Shown: positions 50,680 through 62,460, counted from the first letter of the stretch. The stretch is 64,000 bases of DNA from Nannobrachium achirus (GCA_963921795.1 OY997654.1:1-64000), one strand, 5' to 3'. The notes: generated by a model not told the origin, from the letters alone. Numbers and translations are program-made.

Positions 50680-52391
50680 TGAAATGTTGAGAACATATAG
50701 ATGCTGGTTAATTTAGGAAAGTGTGCATTTGCAGGGAAAAGTTAGACTTGATTCCACTTTGATAGGCTTAAGACATATGTTTATAATATCATTCACCATC
50801 CAGGTATCTTTTCATGCTCTTGTGTAAAAAAAATAAAAGCATGTGTTAATAAAATTATTCTTGGTATATTGACTTCTCTTGGTGTTTTTTTTATAGGATA
50901 TCATGCTATTGTATGGTTTAAAGGGGGCTTAATTCTCCCCAGCTTTTTGGTTTCAGCTTGCTCTGGAATCAGTAATCTCCATACTCTGGGTTTTGGTTGG
51001 GGTTCTTTTTTGCATGGGTATTTTGTGAGATGGCCTTCTTAAAGAGATATGGTATCCAGATGGATGCTTTAACAATCTTGACGGTTTTTAAGGGGTTTAT
51101 TGAAGACTGGTAACTATGTTAAAACATAGAATGGCTGATGATTGAGGTTAAATACATGGGGTTGATGATATTGTTTTAGTACCAATAAGCAAAATTGAAA
51201 TTTGGGCTATGACTTTAACAGTATAAGGGCATTTGGACATAAGAATGTTTTTTTTGTGAAATTCTGAGGGCTTTTTTCAGAAACATAATTATAAAACATA
51301 AAATATAAAATATAAAATATAAAATATAAAATATAAAATATAAAATATAAAAAATATAAAATATAAAATATAAAATATAAAATGAAAGGGAATACATAAT
51401 GGTGTATCTGATAAAATCTAAAAGGGAGTCCCGACAGGGACATAAAAACAGAAAACATAACATAAAGAGATAGAGAAATGTACAGTAGTGTTTGTTATAA
51501 ACATTGTTTAGAAGTTGAAGATGGTTTAAACTATATGGTTTTAGGAATCAGCCCGAGGAACATAATTAAAACTACAGGGTGGCCAGAAAAGTGTCCTGAC
51601 GTGTATAACTTTTAGTATGAGGTTTAGCTGGTTTCAATAACTAAGGTATTCTTGACCTGGATGGAGTATGATCATTTGGGTATGCGGTCTAGTTTTTAAT
51701 GGGCTCAAGGAGTTGGACGTCCTTGCCCTGCACAGTCTCTCAGGTTTAGGTATAGTCTTATTGGTTTACATAGTATTATTCACGTTTTTCAATGTGGCTT
51801 GGGGAGTGCTTGAGTCAAGTTTAACCAGTGTTGGCGGATGATGGAGAGCCCTTGTAGGCCAGAGCACCAGAGCAGTACACTGTCTCTTTAAGCGCAATTA
51901 GTTCATTATAAATCCTAACTTAGCGAGTGCCATGAGGGCTTCTCTGTCAGAGGTTTAACTGGTTGGACTGTTTAGGATAGTTTGGGAGTATAATACTCCC
52001 TTCTTAGTTCTGCTTACCATTTCAATGGGACTCAAATAACAGTGTTTTACTGTACCTCTAACAATAGTTTTGTAGGATTTGACTTAGGAAAGTGGAGTAG
52101 TATGACTTTAAAGTCACCTACAGCTTAATATAGGTGTATACATGTTGTATACCTATATATTTGGGGATATGGTTTCGTTGTCCATTGGTTTATTGATATA
52201 ATTAACTTGGGGTATATCTAATATCCTTCTTATGTCTTTAGAGTTGCATTGAGATACTAGGGATGCATTTTAATTATTTTCTTTTTATATATGTTTGGGT
52301 TGTTTCTTATGTTTAAAATCTTCTTTTAAATTGAATTTCATATGTTTTAGGGTTTGGGTCCTATTTTAGATAGGTTTGTATTAATTTTCTT
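50680..52391 (+). other. U4 spacer between ORF2 and next promoter
   Basis: AATAAA at 50832 and 50848; no gene seen. Near-identical to the U3 spacer. Confidence 0.6.
51290..51383. repeat. (ATAAAAT)n microsatellite (U4), 94 bp
   Basis: Same structure as U3. Confidence 0.95.
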
Positions 52392-52586
52392 TCCCCGCCA
52401 TTTCTAGTGGCTCCTCCCCCCTCTTTCCAGTTTCTTTCCTTTTGACCAATGGGAGCGGAGTGTGATCCGGGGTTTGCGGGGGGCTCCACCCAGGAGTTAC
52501 TCCCCCCTTGCCATTGTCTATTTCAGAAGTGTTTGGTTAGGGTAGCAACTATTCCCCTGATGAAGCCAAAGATTTGGCGAAACGTT
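52392..52586 (+). promoter_or_regulatory. Candidate PLE promoter (before U5)
   Basis: Subtype B boxes, CCAAT retained. Confidence 0.4.
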
Positions 52587-52589
52587 GGG
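52554..52589 (+). ncRNA. Candidate minimal hammerhead ribozyme (U4/U5), loop variant
   Basis: The only copy with a base change: C to A at 52569, in the loop closed by stem II. Core and pairing are untouched, so the change falls where a ribozyme would tolerate it. Confidence 0.72.
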
Positions 52590-52879
52590 TTTTATTAGAA
52601 TTTTTAATTGTTTCTTTGGTTTTAAGTGGTGACGGCTCTTTTAATTCAATAAAGATTATACAGTTTTAAAACACTACGGAGGGCCCTACAGGGGACGCTT
52701 TCACCCCGGCCTGCTGAAGCTAAAGATTAAAGTACCTTTCCTCTTCCCTGGACCCGAGTGTGTCTTCACAGAGAGCAAAAGTTGGAGTCAGACGCGACGG
52801 CTGGGACGCTGGCTGCCGCGACCTTCAAAGCTACAGAAGAACCAAGGACAGCTGAAAACCTGGGGGAGTCGATGGTTGG

Positions 52880-52965
52880 GTAAGGTCCTCCAGTTGCCAG
52901 TGGTTTATATTGTCTTTTCTTTATTGATGAAAGAAATGCACACTTAACCTTTTTTTTCCCCTTAG
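52880..52965 (+). other. Candidate leader intron (U5)
   Basis: Same donor and acceptor as the other units. Confidence 0.6.
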
Positions 52966-53077
52966 CATAAGGCAGTATTAGATTTGGGATAGATAAACAT
53001 TCAGAATAATAGTAATAGTATTACTGATGTTATTAGACTAATACCGATATCTCAGTGTAGTTCGACTAACATTCATT

Positions 53078-55795
53078 ATGGCATATAGAATTGAGAAATC
53101 TCGGGTATCGAGAAGAGACTCATATATTAGAACAAGGTCACAGGGGCCTCCTGTGGATTCTGGTCATGGTTTTGCTCCTAATGGTCTCGTCCCTTTAAAT
53201 CACCCACCTGATGACGCCACACGGCATGCAGCTAAAGTTTATTTTAAGATAATTCAAGCCATACATCATAGGGGGGTTACAGACAGGGCAATTCACACGG
53301 GGTGTTTCCCTCCAGGGATGTCAAGACAGGTAGATAAGCTTACAGCTTTTATCAAACCTGCAGCCCCAATAGAATCGACTAGTCGTAAAGTAGCTGTAAA
53401 TACAAGGCAATGGATGCAGAACAATATGGAAATATTACAGGGTCACTATAGGCATACGATTGCCACACTGACTCAGCCGTTACAGCCACACAATCAGGAG
53501 GCTTTTGTCATAGCGATGGGATGGGCACGAAAGCGGTTTTCACATAGACTAATGTCAACAACCTTAGACGAGGTTGCAAACACACTACATTTGCATACAC
53601 GCACACAACATGAACAAGCAAACATACAACAATCCACCTTGAGAACTCAGACACATATTGAGCCACATACACAGGCATTACATGCACCAATGGGTACATA
53701 CAGAGCACATCCCAACGCTATAGACTCCTCATCTCATTTAGGCCCCCATAGAGAAGTGGAGTGGCCACGCTTAACTAGAGAAGTACGTCCTCCACTGTTA
53801 CCGACACCTAGGCGGAATGAAATTGGCATTCCACCTCTGTTGCCAAATTTAAGAAGACCAGATGGTAGATCTAGATCTGGGTTTGGTCGAAGGCCTGGTC
53901 CTTCTTCCAAACGAAATTATGGCCCTGGTGGTGGATCTGATGTGGGCTCTGGGCCTAGTTCTGATTTGCATTTTGGTTCTAACGGTAGATTGAGTTTGGA
54001 TGTTGACCCTAGTGCTAATCCTAATCCTATACATAGGGTGGATGGTGACTCTGTTCTTGACATGGAAATTGGCCCTGGCTCTAACCCTAACCCTAATCCT
54101 GGCCCTGACCCTGACCCTGACCCTAACCCTAACCCTAGTCTTAACCCTCAACCTGACTCTAACCCTAAACATAACCTGGAGTCGGGTTCTGACCCTAACC
54201 CTAACCTTAAACATAACCCTAGCCCTAACCCTAACCCTAACCCTAACCCTAAACATAACCTTGAGTTGGGTTCTGACCCCAACCCTAACCTTAAACATAA
54301 CCCTAGTGTTGACCTTGATCTTGGCTTGGATTTTGGTTCCATAGTGCGGGACTCTGTGCAGGTGGTGTCTCCTCTTCCTCCCCGTCCGGTAATAGCGGGA
54401 CCGTGTGAAGATCTTTTGGTAGATGTAGATGTGGGCTTGCGGGCACAGGGTCTTGGAGAACTGCCGCTGGTTGTATCAGAGCAGGCTGTTGATGTTGTAG
54501 AGGAGGTTACGGTTCCATCTGTTGCAACGATTTCTGGAACAGCACAGATCACTCATAAGGATCCGTCCCAATCTAGAATGGGGTTAACTAAGTCCAATAT
54601 TTGCTCTCTGTATTTGGGGGAACGACCGAAAGCGTTCGGTCTACTTCCCCGGGAACAGAGACCACAACCAAATAGAACGACGGTCCGTTCAGTGGTTCCT
54701 TTCCTTCCCTCTGTTTTGGAGGAGAAGGAGGATAAACTCTTAGAGGACCTTAGTGAGGAATTGGAATTGGAGAGTTCTATTCCTTCTCTTCCTCTCCCCT
54801 CTGCGACATCAACACCTATAATGGAGATACCAAGCCATAAAGGCACTTCTCCGTTTTCCCCTCAGCCTCGAAAATTGGGTTTTGATGGTACTGGGGAGAT
54901 GACTAGTGTCACTGGCCCCTATAGCTCTTCTCAAAATTCTTCCTTTACTACACAGAGTTATTCCCAGTCTAATTCTTCCATTAATGTTTATAGATCCAGA
55001 ACAGTGGGGAACTTGAGTTTGAGTAAAGTCTTATTGACCTCTCTTTCTCCAACAGGAAGCGCCCATCGAAGGTCTGGTAATAAGAATAAAAAACAGGCAG
55101 GGGAGGTTATGATGAGCGAAACAGCTACAGCAAAAGGGTCAATCCCTGAACAACAAAAAATATCCTCTGAACCCTCCTTTAACAGCCCAGTTCTGCCCAA
55201 AACCGACCTGTCTCTGGGGGCTTCCAATTTAGATATTATAACAGCTTCTTCTCCGTGCGTACCAACTTATCATAGAGCCAGACCGGGTAAAAAATTGGTT
55301 GACTGGAAAATCCAAATTAGGGAAAAGGTGGCTTTTTTGGGTGACAGTAACTTGGCACGCATTCCTTCGTCTAACCGTACGGGAATTCAAATTGATAGCT
55401 ATCCAGGTGCAGGTTTTCATCATATGACCAAGCTCTTTGAAATGGCAGAGTCTAATGGTGATGTGGAAACAGTTGTTATTTCGGTGGGGATTAACTGTAA
55501 AGACTTGGATGTCTTTCAGACTTCACTTAAGCAGCTGAGTGAGATGGTATTAAATGCTCGATTGGCCTTTCCGAATGCATCCATTTTTGTACCTTTGATC
55601 AATTATTCCAAATTCCTGATGCCCACGCAGAAAACTAATTTGAATCTTATTAATAATTACATTAAAGCACATTTCAACTACCTGGATTCTATTCGTTCGG
55701 AGTGTTTCAATTGTACATCTGATTCGGTTCATTGGAAACAGGGTACAGCTAAGCTTATATTTGACCATTGGTGCACACAATTGAATTTTCAATAG
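53078..55795 (+). CDS. PLE ORF1, full length (U5)
   Basis: 905 residues with all domains. It is mosaic in diagnostic residues: Val in KVAVNTRQ (as U3), Thr in RTTVRS (as U0-U2), Ile in STPIMEIP (as U3 and U4), and a private Lys in MAYRIEKSR. The SGNH blocks are intact, so this unit could still supply ORF1 protein although its ORF2 is split. Confidence 0.9.
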   Translation: MAYRIEKSRVSRRDSYIRTRSQGPPVDSGHGFAPNGLVPLNHPPDDATRHAAKVYFKIIQAIHHRGVTDRAIHTGCFPPGMSRQVDKLTAFIKPAAPIESTSRKVAVNTRQWMQNNMEILQGHYRHTIATLTQPLQPHNQEAFVIAMGWARKRFSHRLMSTTLDEVANTLHLHTRTQHEQANIQQSTLRTQTHIEPHTQALHAPMGTYRAHPNAIDSSSHLGPHREVEWPRLTREVRPPLLPTPRRNEIGIPPLLPNLRRPDGRSRSGFGRRPGPSSKRNYGPGGGSDVGSGPSSDLHFGSNGRLSLDVDPSANPNPIHRVDGDSVLDMEIGPGSNPNPNPGPDPDPDPNPNPSLNPQPDSNPKHNLESGSDPNPNLKHNPSPNPNPNPNPKHNLELGSDPNPNLKHNPSVDLDLGLDFGSIVRDSVQVVSPLPPRPVIAGPCEDLLVDVDVGLRAQGLGELPLVVSEQAVDVVEEVTVPSVATISGTAQITHKDPSQSRMGLTKSNICSLYLGERPKAFGLLPREQRPQPNRTTVRSVVPFLPSVLEEKEDKLLEDLSEELELESSIPSLPLPSATSTPIMEIPSHKGTSPFSPQPRKLGFDGTGEMTSVTGPYSSSQNSSFTTQSYSQSNSSINVYRSRTVGNLSLSKVLLTSLSPTGSAHRRSGNKNKKQAGEVMMSETATAKGSIPEQQKISSEPSFNSPVLPKTDLSLGASNLDIITASSPCVPTYHRARPGKKLVDWKIQIREKVAFLGDSNLARIPSSNRTGIQIDSYPGAGFHHMTKLFEMAESNGDVETVVISVGINCKDLDVFQTSLKQLSEMVLNARLAFPNASIFVPLINYSKFLMPTQKTNLNLINNYIKAHFNYLDSIRSECFNCTSDSVHWKQGTAKLIFDHWCTQLNFQ

Positions 55796-56734
55796 GACAT
55801 GAGCAGAACTCTGGCCCCATTTTGCAGGAGAATACAGATGTGGTCCTTTCTCTGTTGCCTACTGTTGAAGTTTTGCCATTGAACCAGCAGCCTAGTGTAC
55901 TGACAGGGACCGTTCCATTGACTTCTATTACTTTTTCTCAGGTGATTCAGCCTGTTGATTTAGTGACACAGCCTCCTTCAGAAGGAGAGATTTCTCAATT
56001 GAATGAAGTGTCTGCAGTCCCTATTATTATTTCTTCGCAACCTGTGCAACCTGAGGCAGCATTGGCTTCTCCTCCGGTTGAAATATTGAATTCTCAGTCT
56101 AACATAATGAATTTATCTCGGACTTTTCGGCTCACGGCCATGCAGACTCAGGTTTTGGAGAAAGGTCTTACTTTTGTCCCGCGTCCGGAGAAACAGGACT
56201 GGGGGGAACTCAGAAGGGATACTTATAGATATCATAGACGATTGAAATTAATTGATTATTTCCAAGATACGGTTGCGGAGGATCGGGTGCCGTTTGTTCT
56301 GCCATCTAGTTGGGAGCCTGGAAATGCCCAACTGGATGTGAGAATAAAGCGACTTATCCAATTGGACAATCAGGCGCTTGACCATTATAATTGTCCCTCT
56401 GATAGACAGGATAATTTGACTGCACTGGAACGGGAGAGTTTAAAGGAATTGGAGAAGATCAAAAATATAATAATCAAACCAGCCGATAAAGGCTCAAAAA
56501 TAGTCATACTAGATACTTTCCAATATGTTTTTGAGGCTAACAGACAACTTTCTGATGCCAGATATTATAGACCCATTACAGAAAGTATGCAGAAACAGTC
56601 ACAGGTGAGATTGAGGGAAATTGTTGCTGAACTGTATCAGAGAAAATTTATAACAGCAAGACAGAGAAATTTTCTATTTGGACCTGATGACCCTAGACCT
56701 AGGATATTTTATTTACTCCCTAAGATCCATAAGG
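55768..56734 (+). pseudogene. PLE ORF2 5' part (U5), cut by LINE insertion
   Basis: About 322 codons matching the N-terminus of ORF2 up to the PKIHK motif. The frame then runs 18 codons into LINE sequence and ends at 56790. A private Ala for Val occurs in NEVSAVP. All catalytic RT motifs lie beyond the break. Confidence 0.93.
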
Positions 56735-58525
56735 TTCAGGTTCGGTTTATTAGTCAAATGCGTATCCATACAAGTACAGACAAACAATGAAATGCTTGTG
56801 CCAAGAGCACTCTCAGCCTTATTGCACACAAAACAATACGACAACAACAGGTCACCCAGGACAACCCAAAAAACAACAAAACAACCATACAGTGTGACAG
56901 TGTACAGTTTAAAAACTGCGTATATTGCACATGACTACCTACGTCTCGCTTCCATCTCTTCGTTAAGCAACCTGATTGCTTGAGCATAAAAACTATTACT
57001 GAAACGGGTGGTGTGAGATTTGATGCTCTGGTAACGTTTTTTTGAAGGGAGGAGATAGAACAGGGAATGGGCGGGATGACAGCTGTCCTTTAAGATGTTC
57101 TCTGTCTTTTTCTTACAGCGTGTGTTATAGATTGTGTGTAGCTGTGGTAATTCTGTGCCAATGATTTTGGCAGCTCTCTTCACAATTCTCTGTAACTGTT
57201 TACTGTCTTGAGCAGTCACGTTACCAAACCACACTGTTATGCATCCTGTCAATACACTTTCTATGGTACAGCGATAGAAATTAACAAGAGCCTTGGTGCT
57301 TAGGCCAAATCTCCTGAGGCGCCGCAGAAAGTACAATCGCTGCTGCGCTTTCTTAAGGATACCTTCGCTGTTTTGAGACCATGTGAGTGAGTTTGTTATG
57401 TGAACACCCAGGAATTTGAAACTGTCCACTATGTCTACAGGTGAACCATTTATGGTTACGGGACTGTGATTGACTTCAGATTTCCTAAAGTCAACGATGA
57501 TCTCTTTTGTTTTACTAACATTTAGAGAGAGATTGTTATTCTGGCACCATAGGGTTAGCTCTTCAATTTCCCTCCTATAGGCCCTCTCATCATCGTTGGA
57601 TATTAGTCCTATAACCGTGGTGTCATCTGCAAATTTGAGAATAGAATTATTTCCACACCTGGCAACACAGTCATAGGTGAACAGACTATACAACAAGGGA
57701 CTGAGGCAACAGCCCTGGGGCGCTCCAGTCCTGGTCAATATCTTAGATGAATGCTTGTTCCCTATTCGTACAGATTGTGGCCTGCCTGTCAAAAAGTCAA
57801 ACAGCCAGTTGCAGATACTACTGCCCAGACCAAGACCCCTGAGTTTCAACACAAGCTTAGATGGTACAATCGTGTTAAAGGCAGAGCTATAATCTATGAA
57901 GAGTAGTCTGACATAAGAGTTCTTATTCTCCAGATGTTTCAAGGCAATGTGTAGTGCGAGAGAAATAGCATCATCGACTGATCTATTAGCACAGTATGCA
58001 AACTGTAATGGATCAGTATTGGCAGGGATAATGTGCGTTATATGTGATATAACCATTTTTTCCAGACACTTCATAAGAACAGAGGTCAAAGCCACAGGGC
58101 GATAATCATTAAGACAGGTGACAGGTTTTTTCTTTGCTATGGGTACAATTATGGTTTCCTTGAAACACAACGGTACCACACACAATGACAGGGACATATT
58201 GAAAATGTCAGTAAAGACTCCCGAAAGCTGGTCAAAACACAACTTAAGGACACGTGAGGCAATCCCATCAGGACCGGCCGCCTTATGAGTCCCAACGCTT
58301 TTAAAAGTTTTACTCACATCTCGTTGTGTCACCTGCAGCTCCACCGCACCGGGTGTACCCCGCACCGGTGTAACTGGGTCCGTGTTGTGAGATTCAAAGC
58401 GGGCGAAAAAGTTATTCAATTCGTCCGGTAGAGAGTCCGAGGTGTTAATAACAGCCGGCTTCGGTTTGTAATCCGTGATCGCCTGCAGCCCTCTCCACAT
58501 ACGCCGTGCGTCACAGCGTATGTGG
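56735..58525 (-). mobile_element. 5'-truncated L2-like LINE inside ORF2 of U5
   Basis: About 1.79 kb on the minus strand. The 3' end (low coordinate) has GACTAATAAACC and a (GAACCT)n-type tail, as in L2 LINEs. The only repeated target bases are GG (56733-56734 and 58524-58525), so there is a 2-bp duplication or simple microhomology instead of a normal duplication. The 5' end carries a 10-bp inverted repeat (58495-58504 with 58516-58525). Absent from all other units, it landed after the array formed. It is not the same family copy as the LINE in U0-U2: the proteins are related but clearly different. Confidence 0.92.
56935..58523 (-). CDS. LINE reverse transcriptase, 5'-truncated (L2-like)
   Basis: The open frame on this strand is 563 codons, but the first ~34 read PLE sequence. 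The LINE part begins around ARRMWRGLQAITDYK, a segment that in L2-type LINEs lies between the endonuclease and the RT. RT motifs: NDYRPVALTS, motif A FIDYSSAFNTI (Asp245 of the frame), motif B GAPQGCCLSP (301-310), motif C FADD (332-335), then FKFLGVHI and LYFLRRLR, and the LLPSKKRY tail. The RT looks complete; the endonuclease is lost by 5' truncation. Confidence 0.9.
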
Positions 58526-60267
58526 ATCCAGGGACTTGGACAATACCCTACAGAGTTCCCCCTGGTAGACCTATAGTCTCGGACTGCAGTAGTGAATATT
58601 ATAATATAGCTCAATTTATAGATCATTTTCTGAATCCTCTATCTATGCTGCATCCCAGCTATCTGAGGGATACTTATGACTTTCTGGCCAAGATCAAACC
58701 TATAGCTGTGCCCTCTGGTACATATATTTTCACTATTGACGTGGACAGCCTGTATACTAACATAGATACGGTCACGGGATTGCGGACAGTAGAGAAACTA
58801 TTTCAGTCACATCCAGATAACAATAGACCAGATCAGGCACTGTTACAGCTTCTTGAACTTAGTTTGAACTGTAATGATTTTGTCTTTGATGACAAACATT
58901 ATTTACAGATACGGGGTACAGCTATGGGTAAAAAATTTGCGCCAGCATATGCTAATATTTATATGGCTGAGTGGGAGAGAGAGGCTTTAGCAAAATGTCC
59001 TTTGAAACCTGTGATGTATTATAGATATCTGGATGATATTATTGGACTGTGGCCATATAGTTTACAGGATTTCGAGGCTTTTATTCAGATCCTTAACACG
59101 CATCATGCATCTATAACGGTTAAATATGAGATTCATTCAACGGAAGTTAACTTTCTGGATACTACAGTATATTTCAATCAAATGGATTCGACACAGAAAC
59201 AACTACATACTAAAGTATACTTTAAAGACACTGACACACATGCACTATTGCATAAGCATAGTTACCATCCTAAACATACATTTCCTGGCATTGTGAAATC
59301 TCAGATCATTCGCTTTCATAGAATATGTTCATCTACACAACATTTTAATGAGGCCATACATATATTATTCACAGCTCTACGTAGGAGGGGTTATGGTAAA
59401 AGGTTTCTTCGGACAATCAAGAATAGTACATTGGTGACTCTCTTTCCCACTCGTCTGGAGCATATGGAAAGGTCCCTTGATAGTCAGGTAGATGCAGCAT
59501 CGAGACAGGATCCTAACTTGAGTCCTGTAGCATCTGCTTCGGTGGGTCCTTCGATGGCCACAAGAGGTCCCCAGAGACCTTCCTCTGGTTCTACTGTGGA
59601 GATTGATTCAGTTGCACTTTTCAGGGTCACACAGGTTGCAGCGATCTCACCTTCTTTGGGGATTCATTCTCCTGAGAATGTTAGTCTCATTTCTTTGATA
59701 ACAACATTTTCACATAGATTACAACCTTTACATCATACATTTAAACAGAACTTCACAAACACACAACAAGCTTATCCTGCATTGGGTGAATATAGAATTA
59801 TATCAGCTCTTAGAAAGAATAAGAATTTTGGAGATTTGTTGGTGCGGTCAGCCTTTTCATCTCTTCCAGACAGAGTGGGTGGACCATCACATACAAAACA
59901 TTTTAAAGCTAGGAAGTTTATTAGAAATCCATATAGCCGTACTTCAGCTCCTATTGTTGATTCTCTGTCTCTTAACACTCCAAATATAGTTTATATCATT
60001 ACCTGTACAAAATGTCAGAAGCATTATATTGGAGAGACGAAACATCCGTTACAGGTACGACTGAAACAACATCTGAGCCAGATCCGGGGTATAACTAACC
60101 ATACTACATTGTATACACATTTTCGTTCACATTCTATTTCCAGCTTAATCATCACAGGACTAGAGTGTGGGGTGCAATGGACGAATGGACAACGAAAGCT
60201 TTTTGAACATAGATGGATAGAAAAACTTAAAACGGTAGTGCCTAATGGGCTAAATGAAAAACCATAA
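58526..60267 (+). pseudogene. PLE ORF2 3' part (U5): RT core + GIY-YIG nuclease
   Basis: About 580 codons resuming at DPGTWTIPYRV. It includes motifs A to C, the YLDD box and the whole GIY-YIG nuclease, all in frame. Private residues: Tyr for Ser in SSEYYN and Ser for Pro in VSLISLI. Without the N-terminal third it is unlikely to act as a normal PLE enzyme, although the nuclease domain itself is whole. Confidence 0.93.
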
Positions 60268-61972
60268 TGAAATGTTGAGAACATATAGATGCTGGTTAAT
60301 TTAGGAAAGTGTGCATTTGCAGGGAAAAGTTAGACTTGATTCCACTTTGATAGGCTTAAGACATATGTTTATAATATCATTCACCATCCAGGTATCTTTT
60401 CATGCTCTTGTGTAAAAAAAATAAAAGCATGTGTTAATAAAATTATTCTTGGTATATTGACTTCTCTTGGTGTTTTTTTTATAGGATATCATGCTATTGT
60501 ATGGTTTAAAGGGGGCTTAATTCTCCCCAGCTTTTTGGTTTCAGCTTGCTCTGGAATCAGTAATCTCCATACTCTGGGTTTTGGTTGGGGTTATTTTTTG
60601 CATGGGTATTTTGTGAGATGGCCTTCTTAAAGAGATATGGTATCCAGATGGATGCTTTAACAATCTTGACGGTTTTTAAGGGGTTTATTGAAGACTGGTA
60701 ACTATGTTAAAACATAGAATGGCTGATGATTGAGGTTAAATACATGGGGTTGATGATATTGTTTTAGTACCAATAAGCAAAATTGAAAGTTGGGCTATGA
60801 CTTTAACAGTATAAGGGCATTTGGACATAAGAATGTTTTTTTTGTGAAATTCTGAGGGCTTTTTTCAGAAACATAATTATAAAACATAAAATATAAAATA
60901 TAAAATATAAAATATAAAATATAAAATATAAAAAATATAAAATATAAAATATAAAATATAAAATGAAAGGGAATACATAATGGTGTATCTGATAAAATCT
61001 AAAAGGGAGTCCCGACAGGGACATAAAAACATAAAACATAACATAAAGAGATAGAGAAATGTACAGTAGTGTTTGTTATAAACATTGTTTAGAAGTTGAA
61101 GATGGTTTAAACTATATGGTTTTAGGAATCAGCCCGAGGAACATAATTAAAACTACAGGGTGGCCAGAAAAGTGTCCTGACGTGTATAACTTTTAGTATG
61201 AGGTTTAGCTGGTTTCAATAACTAAGGTATTCTTGACCTGGATGGAGTATGATCATTTGGGTATGCGGTCTAGTTTTTAATGGGCTCAAGGAGTTGGACG
61301 TCCTTGCCCTGCACAGTGTCTCAGGTTTAGGTATAGTCTTATTGGTTTACATAGTATTATTCACGTTTTTCAATGTGGCTTGGGGAGTGCTTGAGTCAAG
61401 TTTAACCAGTGTTGGCGGATGATGGAGAGCCCTTGTAGGCCAGAGCACCAGAGCAGTACACTGTCTCTTTAAGCGCAATTAGTTCATTATAAATCCTAAC
61501 TTAGCGAGTGCCATGAGGGCTTCTCTGTCAGAGGTTTAACTGGTTGGACTGTTTAGGATAGTTTGGGAGTATAATACTCCCTTCTTAGTTCTGCTTACCA
61601 TTTCAATGGGACTCAAATAACAGTGTTTTACTGTACCTCTAACAATAGTTTTGTAGGATTTGACTTAGGAAAGTGGAGTAGTATGACTTTAAAGTCACCT
61701 ACAGCTTAATATAGGTGTATACATGTTGTATACCTATATATTTGGGGATATGGTTTCGTTGTCCATTGGTTTATTGATATAATTAACTTGGGGTATATCT
61801 AATATCCTTCTTATGTCTTTAGAGTTGCATTGAGATACTAGGGATGCATTTTAATTATTTTCTTTTTATATATGTTTGGGTGTTTTCTTATGTTTAAAAT
61901 CTTCTTTTAAATTGAATTTCATATGTTTTAGGGTTTGGGTCCTATTTTAGATAGGTTTGTATTAATTTTCTT
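60268..61972 (+). other. U5 spacer between ORF2 and next promoter
   Basis: AATAAA at 60420 and 60436; no gene seen. A few private bases (GGGGTTATTTTT near 60590, CACAGTGTCTC near 61315, GGGTGTTTTC near 61880). Confidence 0.6.
60878..60964. repeat. (ATAAAAT)n microsatellite (U5), 87 bp
   Basis: Back to the length seen in U0 and U1, but with the interruption placed as in U3 and U4. Confidence 0.95.
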
Positions 61973-62167
61973 TCCCCGCCATTTCTAGTGGCTCCTCCCC
62001 CCTCTTTCCAGTTTCTTTCCTTTTGACCAATGGGAGCGGAGTGTGATCCGGGGTTTGCGGGGGGCTCCACCCAGGAGTTACTCCCCCCTTGCCATTGTCT
62101 ATTTCAGAAGTGTTTGGTTAGGGTAGCAACTATTCCCCTGATGAAGCCACAGATTTGGCGAAACGTT
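61973..62167 (+). promoter_or_regulatory. Candidate PLE promoter (before U6)
   Basis: Subtype B boxes, CCAAT retained. Confidence 0.4.
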
Positions 62168-62170
62168 GGG
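62135..62170 (+). ncRNA. Candidate minimal hammerhead ribozyme (U5/U6)
   Basis: CTGATGA from 62138; predicted cleavage after 62167; stems unchanged. Confidence 0.72.
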
Positions 62171-62460
62171 TTTTATTAGAATTTTTAATTGTTTCTTTGG
62201 TTTTAAGTGGTGACGGCTCTTTTAATTCAATAAAGATTATACAGTTTTAAAACACTACGGAGGGCCCTACAGGGGACGCTTTCACCCCGGCCTGCTGAAG
62301 CTAAAGATTAAAGTACCTTTCCTCTTCCCTGGACCCGAGTGTGTCTTCACAGAGAGCAAAAGTTGGAGTCAGACGCGACGGCTGGGACGCTGGCTGCCGC
62401 GACCTTCAAAGCTACAGAAGAACCAAGGACAGCTGAAAACCTGGGGGAGTCGATGGTTGG

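Larger units (their letters stand above)
44790..52586 (+). mobile_element. PLE unit U4 (7797 bp, uninterrupted)
   Basis: Second unit with no nested insertion and with both ORFs open. It has exactly the length of U3 and differs at scattered bases. Confidence 0.95.
52587..62167 (+). mobile_element. PLE unit U5 (9581 bp, ORF2 interrupted by an L2-like LINE)
   Basis: Subtype B unit with a private LINE inside the RT domain of ORF2, so it cannot make a whole ORF2 protein. Its spacer shares GAAAGTTGGG with the U2 spacer, where U0, U1, U3 and U4 read GAAATTTGGG. Confidence 0.93.
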
